Source: Pedosphaera parvula Ellin514
Lineage (GTDB): Bacteria > Verrucomicrobiota > Verrucomicrobiia > Limisphaerales > Pedosphaeraceae
Length of the DNA stretch: 64,000 nucleotides
NCBI RefSeq assembly: GCF_000172555.1
Contig: NZ_ABOX02000033.1
Coordinates: 1-64,000, forward strand
Reading direction: 5' to 3'
The notes below the pieces were generated by a model. The model was not told the origin of the DNA and ran no database searches. It saw nothing but the letters and a program-made list of their open reading frames with translations. Shown piece after piece: positions 53,430 through 62,200 of the stretch. Each line of letters starts with the position of its first letter. Position 1 is the stretch's first letter. The position numbers and the translations under genes are program-made.

Positions 53430-54761
53430 ATGTCAGCATCGACGTCATCAACTGCACGGGCAACAGGTCATTCCCATTTGAAAGACCTGGATTACTCCGT
53501 GGTGCAACAATGCATGCACTGCGGGCTCTGCCTGCCCACCTGCCCAACCTACGACGCCACCAAGCTGGAGCGCAACAGCCCGCGTGGTCGCATCTCCTTG
53601 ATGCGCGCCATCGCTGATGGCAGGCTCGAACCTACGCAGACTTTTGCCGACGAAATGTATTTCTGTCTCGGCTGTCTGGCCTGCATGACCGCCTGCCCCG
53701 CCGGCGTCAATTACGCCGAACTATTTGAACACGCCCGTGCCGAAGCCGAACAGAGCGGAGTTTTGCAGTCGCCACAACGCTCAATTATTCGCGGTTTCAC
53801 ACTTCGCTGGCTGTTCATGGATTTGCACCGCTTACATCTGCTCGGCTATGCCATGCGGCTTTACCAACAGCTCGGCCTCCAGACTTTTCTCAGGCGTAGC
53901 GGCATCCTCAAGCTCCTCCCCAAACGGCTTCAGGAGTTGGAAGCCATAACACCTCCCATCCAACCTGATTTCTCAGCCGATTTAATTGCGCCGGTCACCC
54001 CCTCTGTCGGCCCAAAGAAATATAAGGTCGCCGTCCTTACCGGTTGCGCCCAGGATTTGATTTTCAGTGATGTGAATCGTGACACCGTTGAAGTGCTCGC
54101 CCGCAACGGTTGCGAAATCGTCACGCCACCTGTGCAACTCTGCTGCGGCTCCCTGCACGCACACAATGGCGAATGGGAACTCGCCCAGCAACTGGCCCGC
54201 AAACAAATCGACCAATTTCCTCCGGAACAATTCGATGCGATTATTACCAACGCCGCTGGCTGTGGCTCCCATCTTAAACATTATGCCAAGCTTCTGGAGC
54301 ATGATCCCGCCTACTTTAAGCGCGCCGAACTCTGGGACCAAAAAGTAAAAGACATACATGAGTGGCTGGCCCAAATTGGCATCGCCTTCCCAGCTGCCAC
54401 AGGCGCACCCGAACAGGTTGTCACCTATCACGAAGCCTGTCATCTCTGTCATGGCCAGAAGATAACCGCACAACCCCGCCAAATCTTAAAAGCCATCCCT
54501 AATCTGAAGCTGGTTGAGCTTCCCGAGAGCACCTGGTGCTGCGGCAGCGCCGGTATTTACAATCTGATCCAGCCGGAAATGGCCGGTGACCTTCTGACTC
54601 GTAAATTGCGCCATATCAAGAGCACCCATGCAACTGTCGTCGCTACGGGTAATCCTGGGTGTATGCTGCAGATCATTAACGGTGCGAAGGAGCAGAAGCT
54701 GGCTTTGCGCATCGCACATCCCATCACGCTGCTTGCTGAGGCTTATCGCAAGTCTGAGTAA
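53430..54761 (+). CDS. glcF: Glycolate oxidase iron-sulfur subunit
   Basis: The product is 443 residues. Two 4Fe-4S motifs occur near the N-terminus (CMHCGLCLPTCPTYD and CLGCLACMTACPAGVNY). Two CCG-type cysteine-rich domains follow (VQLCCGSLHAHNGE, AAGCGSHLKHY; ESTWCCGSAGIYN), the arrangement of GlcF. It accepts electrons from GlcD and passes them to quinone. It lies apart from glcD, behind the sigma-54 activator gene on the same strand, so the activator may also control glycolate use (inference). Confidence 0.93.
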   Translation: MSASTSSTARATGHSHLKDLDYSVVQQCMHCGLCLPTCPTYDATKLERNSPRGRISLMRAIADGRLEPTQTFADEMYFCLGCLACMTACPAGVNYAELFEHARAEAEQSGVLQSPQRSIIRGFTLRWLFMDLHRLHLLGYAMRLYQQLGLQTFLRRSGILKLLPKRLQELEAITPPIQPDFSADLIAPVTPSVGPKKYKVAVLTGCAQDLIFSDVNRDTVEVLARNGCEIVTPPVQLCCGSLHAHNGEWELAQQLARKQIDQFPPEQFDAIITNAAGCGSHLKHYAKLLEHDPAYFKRAELWDQKVKDIHEWLAQIGIAFPAATGAPEQVVTYHEACHLCHGQKITAQPRQILKAIPNLKLVELPESTWCCGSAGIYNLIQPEMAGDLLTRKLRHIKSTHATVVATGNPGCMLQIINGAKEQKLALRIAHPITLLAEAYRKSE

Positions 54762-54844
54762 TTGAAAGGTGGGGGAACGCCGGGAACTGGTCCGATAAGC
54801 CCTTTTGCGCTTGTAAAGTCTTTGGCTTAGCTTAGCGTCAATAT

Positions 54845-55708
54845 ATGCCAGAGATCAATGGTATTACTAATACCGCTTCTGGAAGAATTACGCATCGCTG
54901 CTACCTGGACCCAGGCTTTACTCTCATCGAGTTGTTGGTTGCGATTGCTATTATTGCGATATTGGCCAGCCTGCTCCTGCCTGCGCTGACACAAGCCAAG
55001 GCGAAGGCAAAACGTATTCAGTGCATCACCAACCTACGTCAACTTGGCGTAACGTGGGTTATGTATGCCACGGACAATAACGATCTTCTTGTTTCCAATG
55101 GACAGCCTAATAGCGGGGGCTCTGTCAACCCCAAATTCTGGGTGCAGGGAGTTTTCTTTAATCCTCCTGATAATACCAACACCGCGCTCATTTTGGATCC
55201 GAATTACGCGCTGTTCGCAACTTATTTGAAGTCAGCCGGCGTTTTTCGTTGCCCATCTGATCGACAGACAGTCAAGGTCAGTGGCAAGGATTATCCCAGG
55301 CAACGCAGCTATTCTCTGAATGCCTATACCGGCTGGATTTATACTTGGGATGACCGGCTTTCAGCCAGTAACGCGTACAGGATATTTCACAAAACAACAG
55401 AAATCACCAGCCTTCCCGCCTCTTCCCTTTTTACCTTTCAGGATGTTTTTCCCGACAGTATTTGTTGGCCTTATTTCGGGGTGTATATGGGAAATCCGGG
55501 GGCAGAAAGGTTTTTCAATTTCCCTGCGGTTTCGCACAACGGCGGCGGTGTGGTGAGTTTTGCAGATGGTCACGCGGAGGGGCACCGCTGGCGGGATCCC
55601 CGCACTTTGGTCCCCAAGTCTTCGGATTATCACCAGCATAATGATTCTTCTCCACGCAATGCAGATATTGTCTGGATGCAGGAACACGCAACGATTGTAA
55701 ACCATTAA
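54845..55708 (+). CDS. Prepilin-like protein with PVC H-X9-DG domain
   Basis: The product is 287 residues. The prepilin signal [25 protein letters not shown] follows a polar leader of about 23 residues. The body has the PVC-type [21 protein letters not shown] and the C-terminal [16 protein letters not shown] that gives the family its name. These are pseudopilins or pilin-like proteins, cleaved and methylated by a prepilin peptidase and probably part of a type II secretion or pilus-like apparatus. The signal is in the standard class III position. Confidence 0.87.
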   Translation: MPEINGITNTASGRITHRCYLDPGFTLIELLVAIAIIAILASLLLPALTQAKAKAKRIQCITNLRQLGVTWVMYATDNNDLLVSNGQPNSGGSVNPKFWVQGVFFNPPDNTNTALILDPNYALFATYLKSAGVFRCPSDRQTVKVSGKDYPRQRSYSLNAYTGWIYTWDDRLSASNAYRIFHKTTEITSLPASSLFTFQDVFPDSICWPYFGVYMGNPGAERFFNFPAVSHNGGGVVSFADGHAEGHRWRDPRTLVPKSSDYHQHNDSSPRNADIVWMQEHATIVNH

Positions 55709-55808
55709 GGGCGTTAATACTCGCGCTCCGCTGCCGTCGCCTCCCGCCTTTTTTGCAGTATCCAAAATCCTTTACCAGCCATGCCCCTTTTAATAACATG
55801 AATTCGTG

Positions 55809-56432
55809 ATGAGCCCATCCGAATTTCGTGTGCGACGTGCCACCGTGGATGACTTGCAAAAGCTGGTCTCACTGTGGAATTCCATGAAGTTTACCGGCGA
55901 CGACCTGGAAAAGCGCCTGACTGAATTTCAAATTGCTGAAACTGCCGAAGGCCAGTTACTCGGAGCGATAGGAGTTCAGATCATCGGACGACATGGCCGG
56001 TTGCATGGCGAAGGGTTTACCGATTTTGCCCTGGCCGATCACCTCCGCCCCCACCTTTGGGAAAGGGTGCAATCTCTCGCCAGGAACCATGGGTTGGTTC
56101 GTCTTTGGACCCAGGAAGAGGCTCCATTTTGGAAACAGGCTGGGCTCCAGCCTTCCTCGGCTGAGGTGCTTGGCAAATTACCACCTGCCTGGGCCTCCCC
56201 TGGTGCGGAATGGCTGACGTTACAACTTCGGGATGAGCAAGCGGTGGAAGTGGATTTGGATAAGGAATTCACCAGGTTTATGGAGACGGAAAAACTAAAG
56301 ACCACCGGCATAATGCGCCAGGCACGCACTTTAAAGCAGTTAGCCATGATCCTGGGGATCATTCTGGCAGGTGGCGTCCTGGTGATATCAATTTTCATTC
56401 TGAAAAACCGCTTCGCATTTCCTTCTCACTAG
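55809..56432 (+). CDS. GNAT-like protein with C-terminal membrane anchor
   Basis: The ATG at 55809 gives 207 residues. The GNAT fold is suggested by EFRVRRATVDDLQKLVSLWNSMKF, a central EGQLLGAIGVQIIGRHGRLHGEGF and a later WKQAGLQPSSAE. A TM helix follows near the end (AMILGIILAGGVLVISIFILKN), leaving only a short tail. GNAT enzymes are usually soluble, so a tail-anchored form is unusual. Acetyl-CoA-binding R/Q-x-x-G-x-G/A is not obvious, so activity is uncertain. Confidence 0.65.
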   Translation: MSPSEFRVRRATVDDLQKLVSLWNSMKFTGDDLEKRLTEFQIAETAEGQLLGAIGVQIIGRHGRLHGEGFTDFALADHLRPHLWERVQSLARNHGLVRLWTQEEAPFWKQAGLQPSSAEVLGKLPPAWASPGAEWLTLQLRDEQAVEVDLDKEFTRFMETEKLKTTGIMRQARTLKQLAMILGIILAGGVLVISIFILKNRFAFPSH

Positions 56433-56475
56433 TCATGTACGTGCGAGCGTCCCCATGACCCAATGTTTCAGCACT

Positions 56476-57282
56476 TCATTCGCCTGGATAACCCGGCACG
56501 GGCGGTTGCGATCCCGGTTCTCGAAAATTGCTTACACGCAATTGTAAAGGTTTGATGATTTCGGCATGACCGTCATAGAAGAGGCCATTGAATCCTGCTC
56601 CATGTCGCGTAGGATAGTGGCTGGTATTGTCAAAAGGAACCCACGGAGGACGCGGTGCCGCCGTCACACGTGAGTCTGAGCAACCTGGGCTGCGGCGATG
56701 ATCCCAAATAATTAGACGCTCAGCGGCGTGAGTAACAAATCCGTCCGGTTTCACCATGGGACTGCCCTCGCTATAGTTCATGCCATATCCGCATTGCCAT
56801 TGTTGCTCGACCGGGCACTTGAAAATATTGGTAACGTTCAAATACGGAAACAGGAGTCCGGTTTTAAACCCAGCTCCAGGGACGCCGTCGGGAACCTGGG
56901 TGGGATCATAAGGCGCCCACCATATTTCATTAGGGCCGGTCGGCGGTGGACTATTTGGCCCGTTTCCAGATGGGACGCCCGCCGTACTACCATAGGGATC
57001 AGTTGGCGTATCGGGGCAATACCGATAAGGCACATTGATATCTCCGTTGTCGTCGCGATAAAGAATATACCCGATGCCAATTTGCTTCAGATTGTTTAAA
57101 CAACTCGTTTGCTTCGCCTTCTCCTTGGCTCGAGTCAGAGCCGGTAATAGCAGTCCCGCCAAAATGGCAATGATGGCTATCACGACGAGCAGCTCGATCA
57201 AAGTAAATCCCTCCACAATCATATCTTTTGCCTGAATGACCCCAACTCGTTCGTCAGAGATGGATTTGAAGCGCGCTCGCAT
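56476..57282 (-). CDS. Prepilin-like protein with PVC-type C-terminus
   Basis: The product is 268 residues. The signal [25 protein letters not shown] lies near residue 25 after a basic leader. The body has [21 protein letters not shown] and a C-terminal [19 protein letters not shown]. It belongs to the same pseudopilin-like class as the gene at 54845. It is convergent with the GNAT-like gene and follows a ModE-like gene on the same strand. Confidence 0.87.
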   Translation of the reverse strand: MRARFKSISDERVGVIQAKDMIVEGFTLIELLVVIAIIAILAGLLLPALTRAKEKAKQTSCLNNLKQIGIGYILYRDDNGDINVPYRYCPDTPTDPYGSTAGVPSGNGPNSPPPTGPNEIWWAPYDPTQVPDGVPGAGFKTGLLFPYLNVTNIFKCPVEQQWQCGYGMNYSEGSPMVKPDGFVTHAAERLIIWDHRRSPGCSDSRVTAAPRPPWVPFDNTSHYPTRHGAGFNGLFYDGHAEIIKPLQLRVSNFREPGSQPPVPGYPGE

Positions 57283-57362
57283 CCGTGTATTAATATCAAT
57301 CCGTTATATTCTGTCAAATATATCGCGGCGCCGCTTTGACCGGAGATACCCAACGAGGAAAA

Positions 57363-57725
57363 TCAATCCGCGAGGAACTTAACCATTTGAGCCCAGGTTT
57401 TGGCGCTTGCCTTTAAGCTCTTTGCTTCCAATTCCCGGTAAAGTCGGAGCACTTTTTCACCCGCAGCAGAAAGTCCAGCACCGCCACCCTTTGATCCACC
57501 ACGAGTCGCCAAGACCAGAGGTTCCTTGAAGCATTCTTCCATGGTCTTGATTAGTTTCCAGGCTCGCATATACGACATCCCAAGATTCTGCGCAGCGTCG
57601 GCGATGGATCCGGTCTTCTGCAACTGCTCCAGAAGCTCCGCCTTACCGGGGCCCATCGCAATTTCCTTCCCACAAAGAATTCGGAAGCGGGGTTGAAGCT
57701 TCTTGGATCGAGGACTGGCTTTCAC
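57363..57725 (-). CDS. ModE-type winged-helix DNA-binding protein without ligand domain
   Basis: The GTG at 57725 gives 120 residues. The N-terminal ModE pattern is present (LCGKEIAMGPGKAELLEQLQKTGSIADAAQNLGMSYMRAWKLIKTMEECFKEPLVLATRGGSKGGGAGLSAAGEKVLRLY). There is no molbindin domain, so the usual molybdate sensing is missing or served by another protein. A short ModE-like protein can act as a repressor of unknown signal. It follows lipA by 68 bp on the same strand. Confidence 0.88.
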   Translation of the reverse strand: MKASPRSKKLQPRFRILCGKEIAMGPGKAELLEQLQKTGSIADAAQNLGMSYMRAWKLIKTMEECFKEPLVLATRGGSKGGGAGLSAAGEKVLRLYRELEAKSLKASAKTWAQMVKFLAD

Positions 57726-57793
57726 GGGTTTAAGCTAGCAATATTTCGAGTAAGAGCTAATGGAAATCAATAAGCGTAAAGGATCGAAGGTTA

Positions 57794-58696
57794 TCACGAG
57801 CCTTCCGGCAGGTGAAATTCGTCCGCATGATAGGAACTTCTGACCATCGGACCACTGGCGACGTGCACAAAACCCATCTTCTCGGCAACTGTTTTATACT
57901 CCGCAAACTTCGTCGGGTTTACAAATTCCACAACTGGCAAATGCTTCAACGTGGGTTGCAGGTATTGGCCCAACGTCAGAATATCGCAGTCCGAACGGCG
58001 TAAATCCTCCATGGCGGTGAACAGCTCCGCTTCGGTTTCTCCCAATCCAAGCATGAGTCCCGACTTGGTATGGATGCCATCGCCACGTTTGGCTTTAACC
58101 TTGGCCAAAACACTCAGGGAACGATCATAGGTTGCCCGCGAACGCACTGAAGGGGTCAAACGACGCACAGTCTCAAGATTATGATTAAAAATGTGCGGAT
58201 TGGCTGAGAGGACGGTGTCGATGGCAGCATCTTTCTCCAGGAAATCCGGAGTGAGCACTTCAATGATAATCCCCGGGTTCAATGTGCGAACGGCTTCAAT
58301 CGTCTGGCGAAAGTGATCAGCTCCGCCGTCGTGCAAATCATCGCGGGCCACAGCCGTGATCACCACATGCTTTAATCGCATGCGACGGGTTGCTTCCGCA
58401 ACCCGATTAGGTTCGTCGGACTCAAGCACCAACGGCTTGGCAGTGGAAACCGCACAGAAACCGCAGGCGCGGGTGCAGCGGTCACCTGCGATCATGAAGG
58501 TGGCGGTTCCTTTGCTCCAGCATTCCCAGTGGTTGGGGCACTTCGCACTCTCGCACACGGTGTGGAGTTTCAGTTCATCCAGCAAGCCCCGGGTATGGGA
58601 GAAGGTATCCGAAGTCGGCAGTTTGATGCGCAACCATTCCGGCAGGCGTGGGCGTGGTTGGGAACCTGTCTGGGGTGGAGAAATTATGTCAGGCAT
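57794..58696 (-). CDS. lipA: Lipoyl synthase
   Basis: The ATG at 58696 gives 300 residues (MPDIISPPQTGSQPRPRLP). The auxiliary-cluster cysteines are in CESAKCPNHWECW and the radical-SAM CxxxCxxC is CTRACGFCAV. GDGIHTKSGLMLGLGE and the final SGPMVRSSYHADEF are family motifs. It inserts two sulfurs into protein-bound octanoyl groups, making the lipoyl arm of GcvH and of the 2-oxoacid dehydrogenases. Its start overlaps the glutaredoxin-like gene by 8 bp. Confidence 0.95.
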   Translation of the reverse strand: MPDIISPPQTGSQPRPRLPEWLRIKLPTSDTFSHTRGLLDELKLHTVCESAKCPNHWECWSKGTATFMIAGDRCTRACGFCAVSTAKPLVLESDEPNRVAEATRRMRLKHVVITAVARDDLHDGGADHFRQTIEAVRTLNPGIIIEVLTPDFLEKDAAIDTVLSANPHIFNHNLETVRRLTPSVRSRATYDRSLSVLAKVKAKRGDGIHTKSGLMLGLGETEAELFTAMEDLRRSDCDILTLGQYLQPTLKHLPVVEFVNPTKFAEYKTVAEKMGFVHVASGPMVRSSYHADEFHLPEGS

Positions 58697-58952
58697 TGCC
58701 TTGCTCCAGCTTTTTCCAAAAACGCGCGAGTTCGTCCGGGCCGAAGTCTGCGAGAATTCTCCCATGAACATCAATGACGGGAGCGAGTTCCTGTCCGGAT
58801 AGTTTCACCATTTCGTCAAAAGCATCATCGTTGGCAATAACGTCCACAACTTCGTATTCCACATCATGGTCATCCAGCCATTTGGTGGCCTTATGACACC
58901 AACCGCAGTAAGGTTTGATAAACAGGCGAATCTTTTTCTCGTTCACGGCCAT
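58689..58952 (-). CDS. Glutaredoxin-like protein
   Basis: The ATG at 58952 gives 87 residues. The active site is KPYCGWCHKA, a dithiol CxxC near residue 15, and a cis-Pro (LAPVIDVHG) is in place. The family reduces disulfides or delivers iron-sulfur clusters. It overlaps lipA by 8 bp, which suggests a role in keeping LipA or the glycine-cleavage thiols reduced (inference). Confidence 0.9.
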   Translation of the reverse strand: MAVNEKKIRLFIKPYCGWCHKATKWLDDHDVEYEVVDVIANDDAFDEMVKLSGQELAPVIDVHGRILADFGPDELARFWKKLEQGNA

Positions 58953-58995
58953 AACTTGCAGGAGGAAACGACAGATTTCAATGGCTGGCAACGAA

Positions 58996-59382
58996 TTAAG
59001 CTCCGCCGATTTGCGCGGTATACTGCTCTGGACTCATGAGATTGCTCGTTTCCCCAGGCTGGCTCAGTTTAATTTTGTAAAACCAACCGCCGGAATAGGG
59101 TTCAGTATTAACCAAACCAGGATTGTCCACCACAGCCTTGTTTACTTCAATGATCTGGCCGCTGACTGGCGAATAAATATCGCTCGCCGTCTTCACGGAT
59201 TCGACCACGGCGCACGCTTCCCCGGCCTTGACCTGTCGGTTTGCTTCTGGAAGCTCCACAAACACAACATCGGTCAGTTCATGTTGGGCATGATCAGTAA
59301 TACCGATTACCGCGGTATCACCGCTTACGCGCACCCATTCGTGGGATTTGGCGTATTTGAGATCAGAAGGAACATTTGACAT
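58996..59382 (-). CDS. gcvH: Glycine cleavage system H protein
   Basis: The product is 128 residues. It is a lipoyl-bearing beta sandwich with the lipoylated Lys K64 in VVESVKTASDIYSPVSG, and an N-terminal KYAKSHEWVRVSGD that matches GcvH. It carries the methylamine intermediate between P, T and L proteins. The gene lies 31 bp after gcvT and 43 bp before the glutaredoxin-like gene, in a run that ends with lipA, which makes its cofactor. Confidence 0.95.
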   Translation of the reverse strand: MSNVPSDLKYAKSHEWVRVSGDTAVIGITDHAQHELTDVVFVELPEANRQVKAGEACAVVESVKTASDIYSPVSGQIIEVNKAVVDNPGLVNTEPYSGGWFYKIKLSQPGETSNLMSPEQYTAQIGGA

Positions 59383-59413
59383 AGGAGGATTGAGTCAGGG
59401 ACTCTGGTTTTGG

Positions 59414-60556
59414 TCAAACAGGTTTTTTGTAGAGAGGTTTCGAAACTATGAGCGCGGCAGCACGTTTGCCGCGGATTTCAATTTCTATCGGCGTCTGAGC
59501 TTTGGCAAATTCTGTCTTTACGTAACCCATGCCAATCCCATTACCAAGCGAGGGACTCTGGGTTCCGCTGACAACTTCTCCGATCTGCACCGGATTCGGT
59601 CCTGTGCTCCAGATTGGATAGTGCGGTCTGGGAGGAGCAGATTTGTCGGTCATTTTGAAAGCAATGCATTTTTTTGTCACGCCGCTGGCTTTTTGCCCGG
59701 CCAGGACTGCGCGTCCAACGAAGTCTCCTTTATCGAACGAAACAAAGAACCCAAGTCCGGCCTCAATAGGCGTGGTCTGCTCATCCAGTTCATGTCCATA
59801 CAAAGGATAACAGACTTCTGTCCGCAACGTATCCCGTGCCCCAAGTCCAGCCGGCTGCAGACAGTACTGATGTCCGATTGTCATAATCCTGGACCATACC
59901 TCGCCGATGATCTCGGCAGGAGCCACGATTTCAAAGCCATCCTCACCAGTGTAGCCAGTGCGCGAAACCCACACTGGTTTGCCAGAGAAACTAAACCGGG
60001 CAATCTGGTTTTTCTTAAGTTCAGATGGGCTGGCAACAGCAGTTCCACCGCTGGCAGTTCCCGGAAAACACTGGTTGATAAATTCAGAAACACGCGGTCC
60101 TTGCAACGCCACCGCGCCAGTCTGTTCGGACGTGTTTTTAAGCGTTACTGAATTCTTTTTGGCAAAGGCAGCCAGTTGACTTTCCAACCAGGGCACATCC
60201 ACGTCTATGCGGGAAGCGTTGATTATTAGAAGATACTCCTCCCCGGCCAGCCGATAGGCATACAGGTCATCAATGACCCCGCCCTGCTCATTACACATCA
60301 AAGTATATTGCCCGCCTCCCACTGCCAGTTTTCGGATGTCGTTCGTCAATGTGTGATTCAGGAATTCTTCGGCTCCCGAACCACTCACCAGCACTTCGCC
60401 CATGTGCGAGATATCGAACAACCCGCCCGCCTTCCGAACAACCTGATGCTCATCCATGATGCTGGTGTATTGGACAGGCATTTCCCAGCCGCCAAACTCA
60501 ACCAGGCGGCCACCAAGCTTTTGGTGGATATCGAAAAGTGGAGTGCGCTTCAACAT
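59414..60556 (-). CDS. gcvT: Glycine cleavage system T protein (aminomethyltransferase)
   Basis: The product is 380 residues. The T-protein signatures are TPLFDIHQKLGGRLVEFGGWEMPVQYTSI, FDISHMGEVLVSG, WVSRTGYTGEDGFEI and LGARDTLRTEVCYPLYGHEL. It transfers the methylene unit to tetrahydrofolate and releases ammonia. The product is the folate-dependent partner of GcvH in the same operon. No gcvP is present in the window. Confidence 0.95.
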   Translation of the reverse strand: MLKRTPLFDIHQKLGGRLVEFGGWEMPVQYTSIMDEHQVVRKAGGLFDISHMGEVLVSGSGAEEFLNHTLTNDIRKLAVGGGQYTLMCNEQGGVIDDLYAYRLAGEEYLLIINASRIDVDVPWLESQLAAFAKKNSVTLKNTSEQTGAVALQGPRVSEFINQCFPGTASGGTAVASPSELKKNQIARFSFSGKPVWVSRTGYTGEDGFEIVAPAEIIGEVWSRIMTIGHQYCLQPAGLGARDTLRTEVCYPLYGHELDEQTTPIEAGLGFFVSFDKGDFVGRAVLAGQKASGVTKKCIAFKMTDKSAPPRPHYPIWSTGPNPVQIGEVVSGTQSPSLGNGIGMGYVKTEFAKAQTPIEIEIRGKRAAALIVSKPLYKKPV

Positions 60557-60607
60557 GTTATGGATTCTAATTTAACGACCCGCAAACTGCAAAGGGTCGC
60601 AAGCGAA

Positions 60608-60859
60608 TTATTTGTCTACCTTGACGATCCCTTCCTCGTCACATGGAATATTCAAGGCCGCACAGACAGCTTCAGGATTCGTGGTTTCAATGTAACCACC
60701 CAGATCTCTCATGAAGAAAAAGAGCCATTCACTAAAATGCTCAGTGCTGGTATCCAGCACGATCTTGAGTTCAGGGTTGGACGATTCAGTGTGATGAACG
60801 GCAAGGGGCTGTGACACCTTCCTGCCATCTTTTGTGAAAACAATGAGTCTGGCTGTCAT
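60608..60859 (-). CDS. Hypothetical protein, 83 aa
   Basis: The ATG at 60859, with GGAGAA upstream, gives MTARLIVFTKDGRKVSQPLAVHH, a small beta-alpha protein (SNPELKIVLDTSTEHFSEWLFFFMRDLGGYIE). I recognise no family. It is between the FNR-like gene (62 bp) and gcvT (51 bp) on the same strand, so it probably belongs to the operon. Confidence 0.7.
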   Translation of the reverse strand: MTARLIVFTKDGRKVSQPLAVHHTESSNPELKIVLDTSTEHFSEWLFFFMRDLGGYIETTNPEAVCAALNIPCDEEGIVKVDK

Positions 60860-60921
60860 ATTTTTCTCCGTAATTCGATGGCCTGTTTGTGGCGCCCCAT
60901 AGTCCCGGTTGTAAGAAGGTC

Positions 60922-61665
60922 TCAGCCCCACTTCTCAAGGAGCATTTGCGCCTTGGGAACACCCATATCGTGAACCACCATGCGCTCGGTGTTCTCTACC
61001 AATTCCGTAGGACCGCAGGCATAAAAGACTGTGTTCGCCAGGTCCTTGATGTTCTCTTTAACCCAATTTACATCAATTCTGCCGCGCCGGCCGCTCCATG
61101 GATCGTTCTCTGGCAGGCGCGTGCAGGTGACATGAAATTTGAAGTTTGGATTTTCCTCTTCCAACTGGCGAAACTCAGTGTTGAAAATGATGTCGTTGGT
61201 GGTACGAACGCTATACAGAATCGTTATCTTTGTTTCCAGCTTGCGCTTTGTTGCGTCGCGAACAAATCCGCGAAAAGGCGTCACACCGGAACCACCGGCA
61301 ATGCAGATCAAATGCTTATTTGGTTCGAACACCGGCAAAAACCTCCCGGTTGGCGGGATCACAACCATTCTATCTCCCACCTTGGCCCAATCGACGATTC
61401 GTGTTCCCATTTTTCCATCACGTTTTACCGTAACTTCAAAAAAACCCCGGTCGAGTGCACAGGACGACAATGAATAGGCCCGCTTATAGTTGGGCGTATC
61501 CGGCCAATACACGGTGATGAATTGGCCCGTCTTAAATTCAATGTCATAGCCTTCAGGCCACTTAAATTTCACCGTTTTCGTATCAGGCAGCTCCATCGTG
61601 GCTGCGTCGATTAACATTTCGGCAATTACTTTAGCCATAGGTATCCGTAGATTCGTGTCAGACAT
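60922..61665 (-). CDS. FAD-dependent ferredoxin/flavodoxin reductase-like oxidoreductase
   Basis: The product is 247 residues. The FAD site is RAYSLSS (62-68), the NAD(P) site GGSGVTPF (about 124-131) and the C-terminal YACGPTELVENTERM is the family ending. It lacks a 2Fe-2S domain, so it resembles ferredoxin-NADP reductase or the reductase part of dioxygenase systems. A second Met (MAKVIAEML) at 61638 is a possible alternative start. It is the first gene of the same-strand run that includes gcvT, gcvH and lipA, so it may supply electrons to that pathway (inference). Confidence 0.9.
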   Translation of the reverse strand: MSDTNLRIPMAKVIAEMLIDAATMELPDTKTVKFKWPEGYDIEFKTGQFITVYWPDTPNYKRAYSLSSCALDRGFFEVTVKRDGKMGTRIVDWAKVGDRMVVIPPTGRFLPVFEPNKHLICIAGGSGVTPFRGFVRDATKRKLETKITILYSVRTTNDIIFNTEFRQLEEENPNFKFHVTCTRLPENDPWSGRRGRIDVNWVKENIKDLANTVFYACGPTELVENTERMVVHDMGVPKAQMLLEKWG

Positions 61666-62200
61666 TAAGAAGGAAACCTGAAGACTGGGAAGCTTGCACC
61701 AAAAAAATGAGACAAAATGTCTTCATTCATCCGTTTCACTGCCTTGAGTTTTCCTTACTCACACTATAAATTGCAGCCGAACGAGGTGCCAACCCGAACT
61801 TTAGGCTTCCCTGTATGACTTGCAAATCGTGCACTTACCAATCCTGTTTTCCAGTTTACTTCACTCTCGAAGACTCAAATTATCACTCTTTTATCAGGAA
61901 AGCTCGGTGCATTTATTGATTCCAATCAAAACCGCTCCCTTTGCTGTCTTCTGGCATGAACATCAGAGAAGAGCAATGCTGCTGAGAATGGCACCAGTCT
62001 GAAAATACGGACGCCGCCGTCCGAGCGCTCCCCAGGTGCGATTACTCATGCGCCCGATCTGTGTTTTTGGGTTCACCGGTGTCCACAGATGTTTCGGAGG
62101 ACATGGTATCACCTCAACATTTTGAGAGCTCAGGCAAATTTATTCCTGCAGGAATAAAGCTACGGTGACAAATCCTAAAGGGCAGTATTAAATTGCCCGT
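61666..62200. other. Intergenic gap, 535 bp, divergent promoters
   Basis: This divergent region separates the FNR-like operon (minus) and the GH31 gene (plus). It contains an imperfect inverted repeat near 61707-61726 (ATGAGACA...TGTCTTCAT) and the perfect palindrome listed below. The 62-bp segment before the GH31 ATG ends with GGGCA...TGCCC at 62180-62198. No glycine riboswitch-like fold is evident by eye. Confidence 0.45.
62139..62158. promoter_or_regulatory. Perfect 20-bp palindrome, candidate operator
   Basis: TTTATTCCTGCAGGAATAAA is a perfect palindrome centred on CTGCAG, 42 bp upstream of the GH31 start. Its size, symmetry and position fit a dimeric transcriptional regulator site. No regulator gene is adjacent. 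Confidence 0.5.

Noticed and set aside
61666-62200. Glycine riboswitch before the gcvT run
   Set aside because: I looked for the two-aptamer glycine fold upstream of the FNR-like gene and saw no conserved core.
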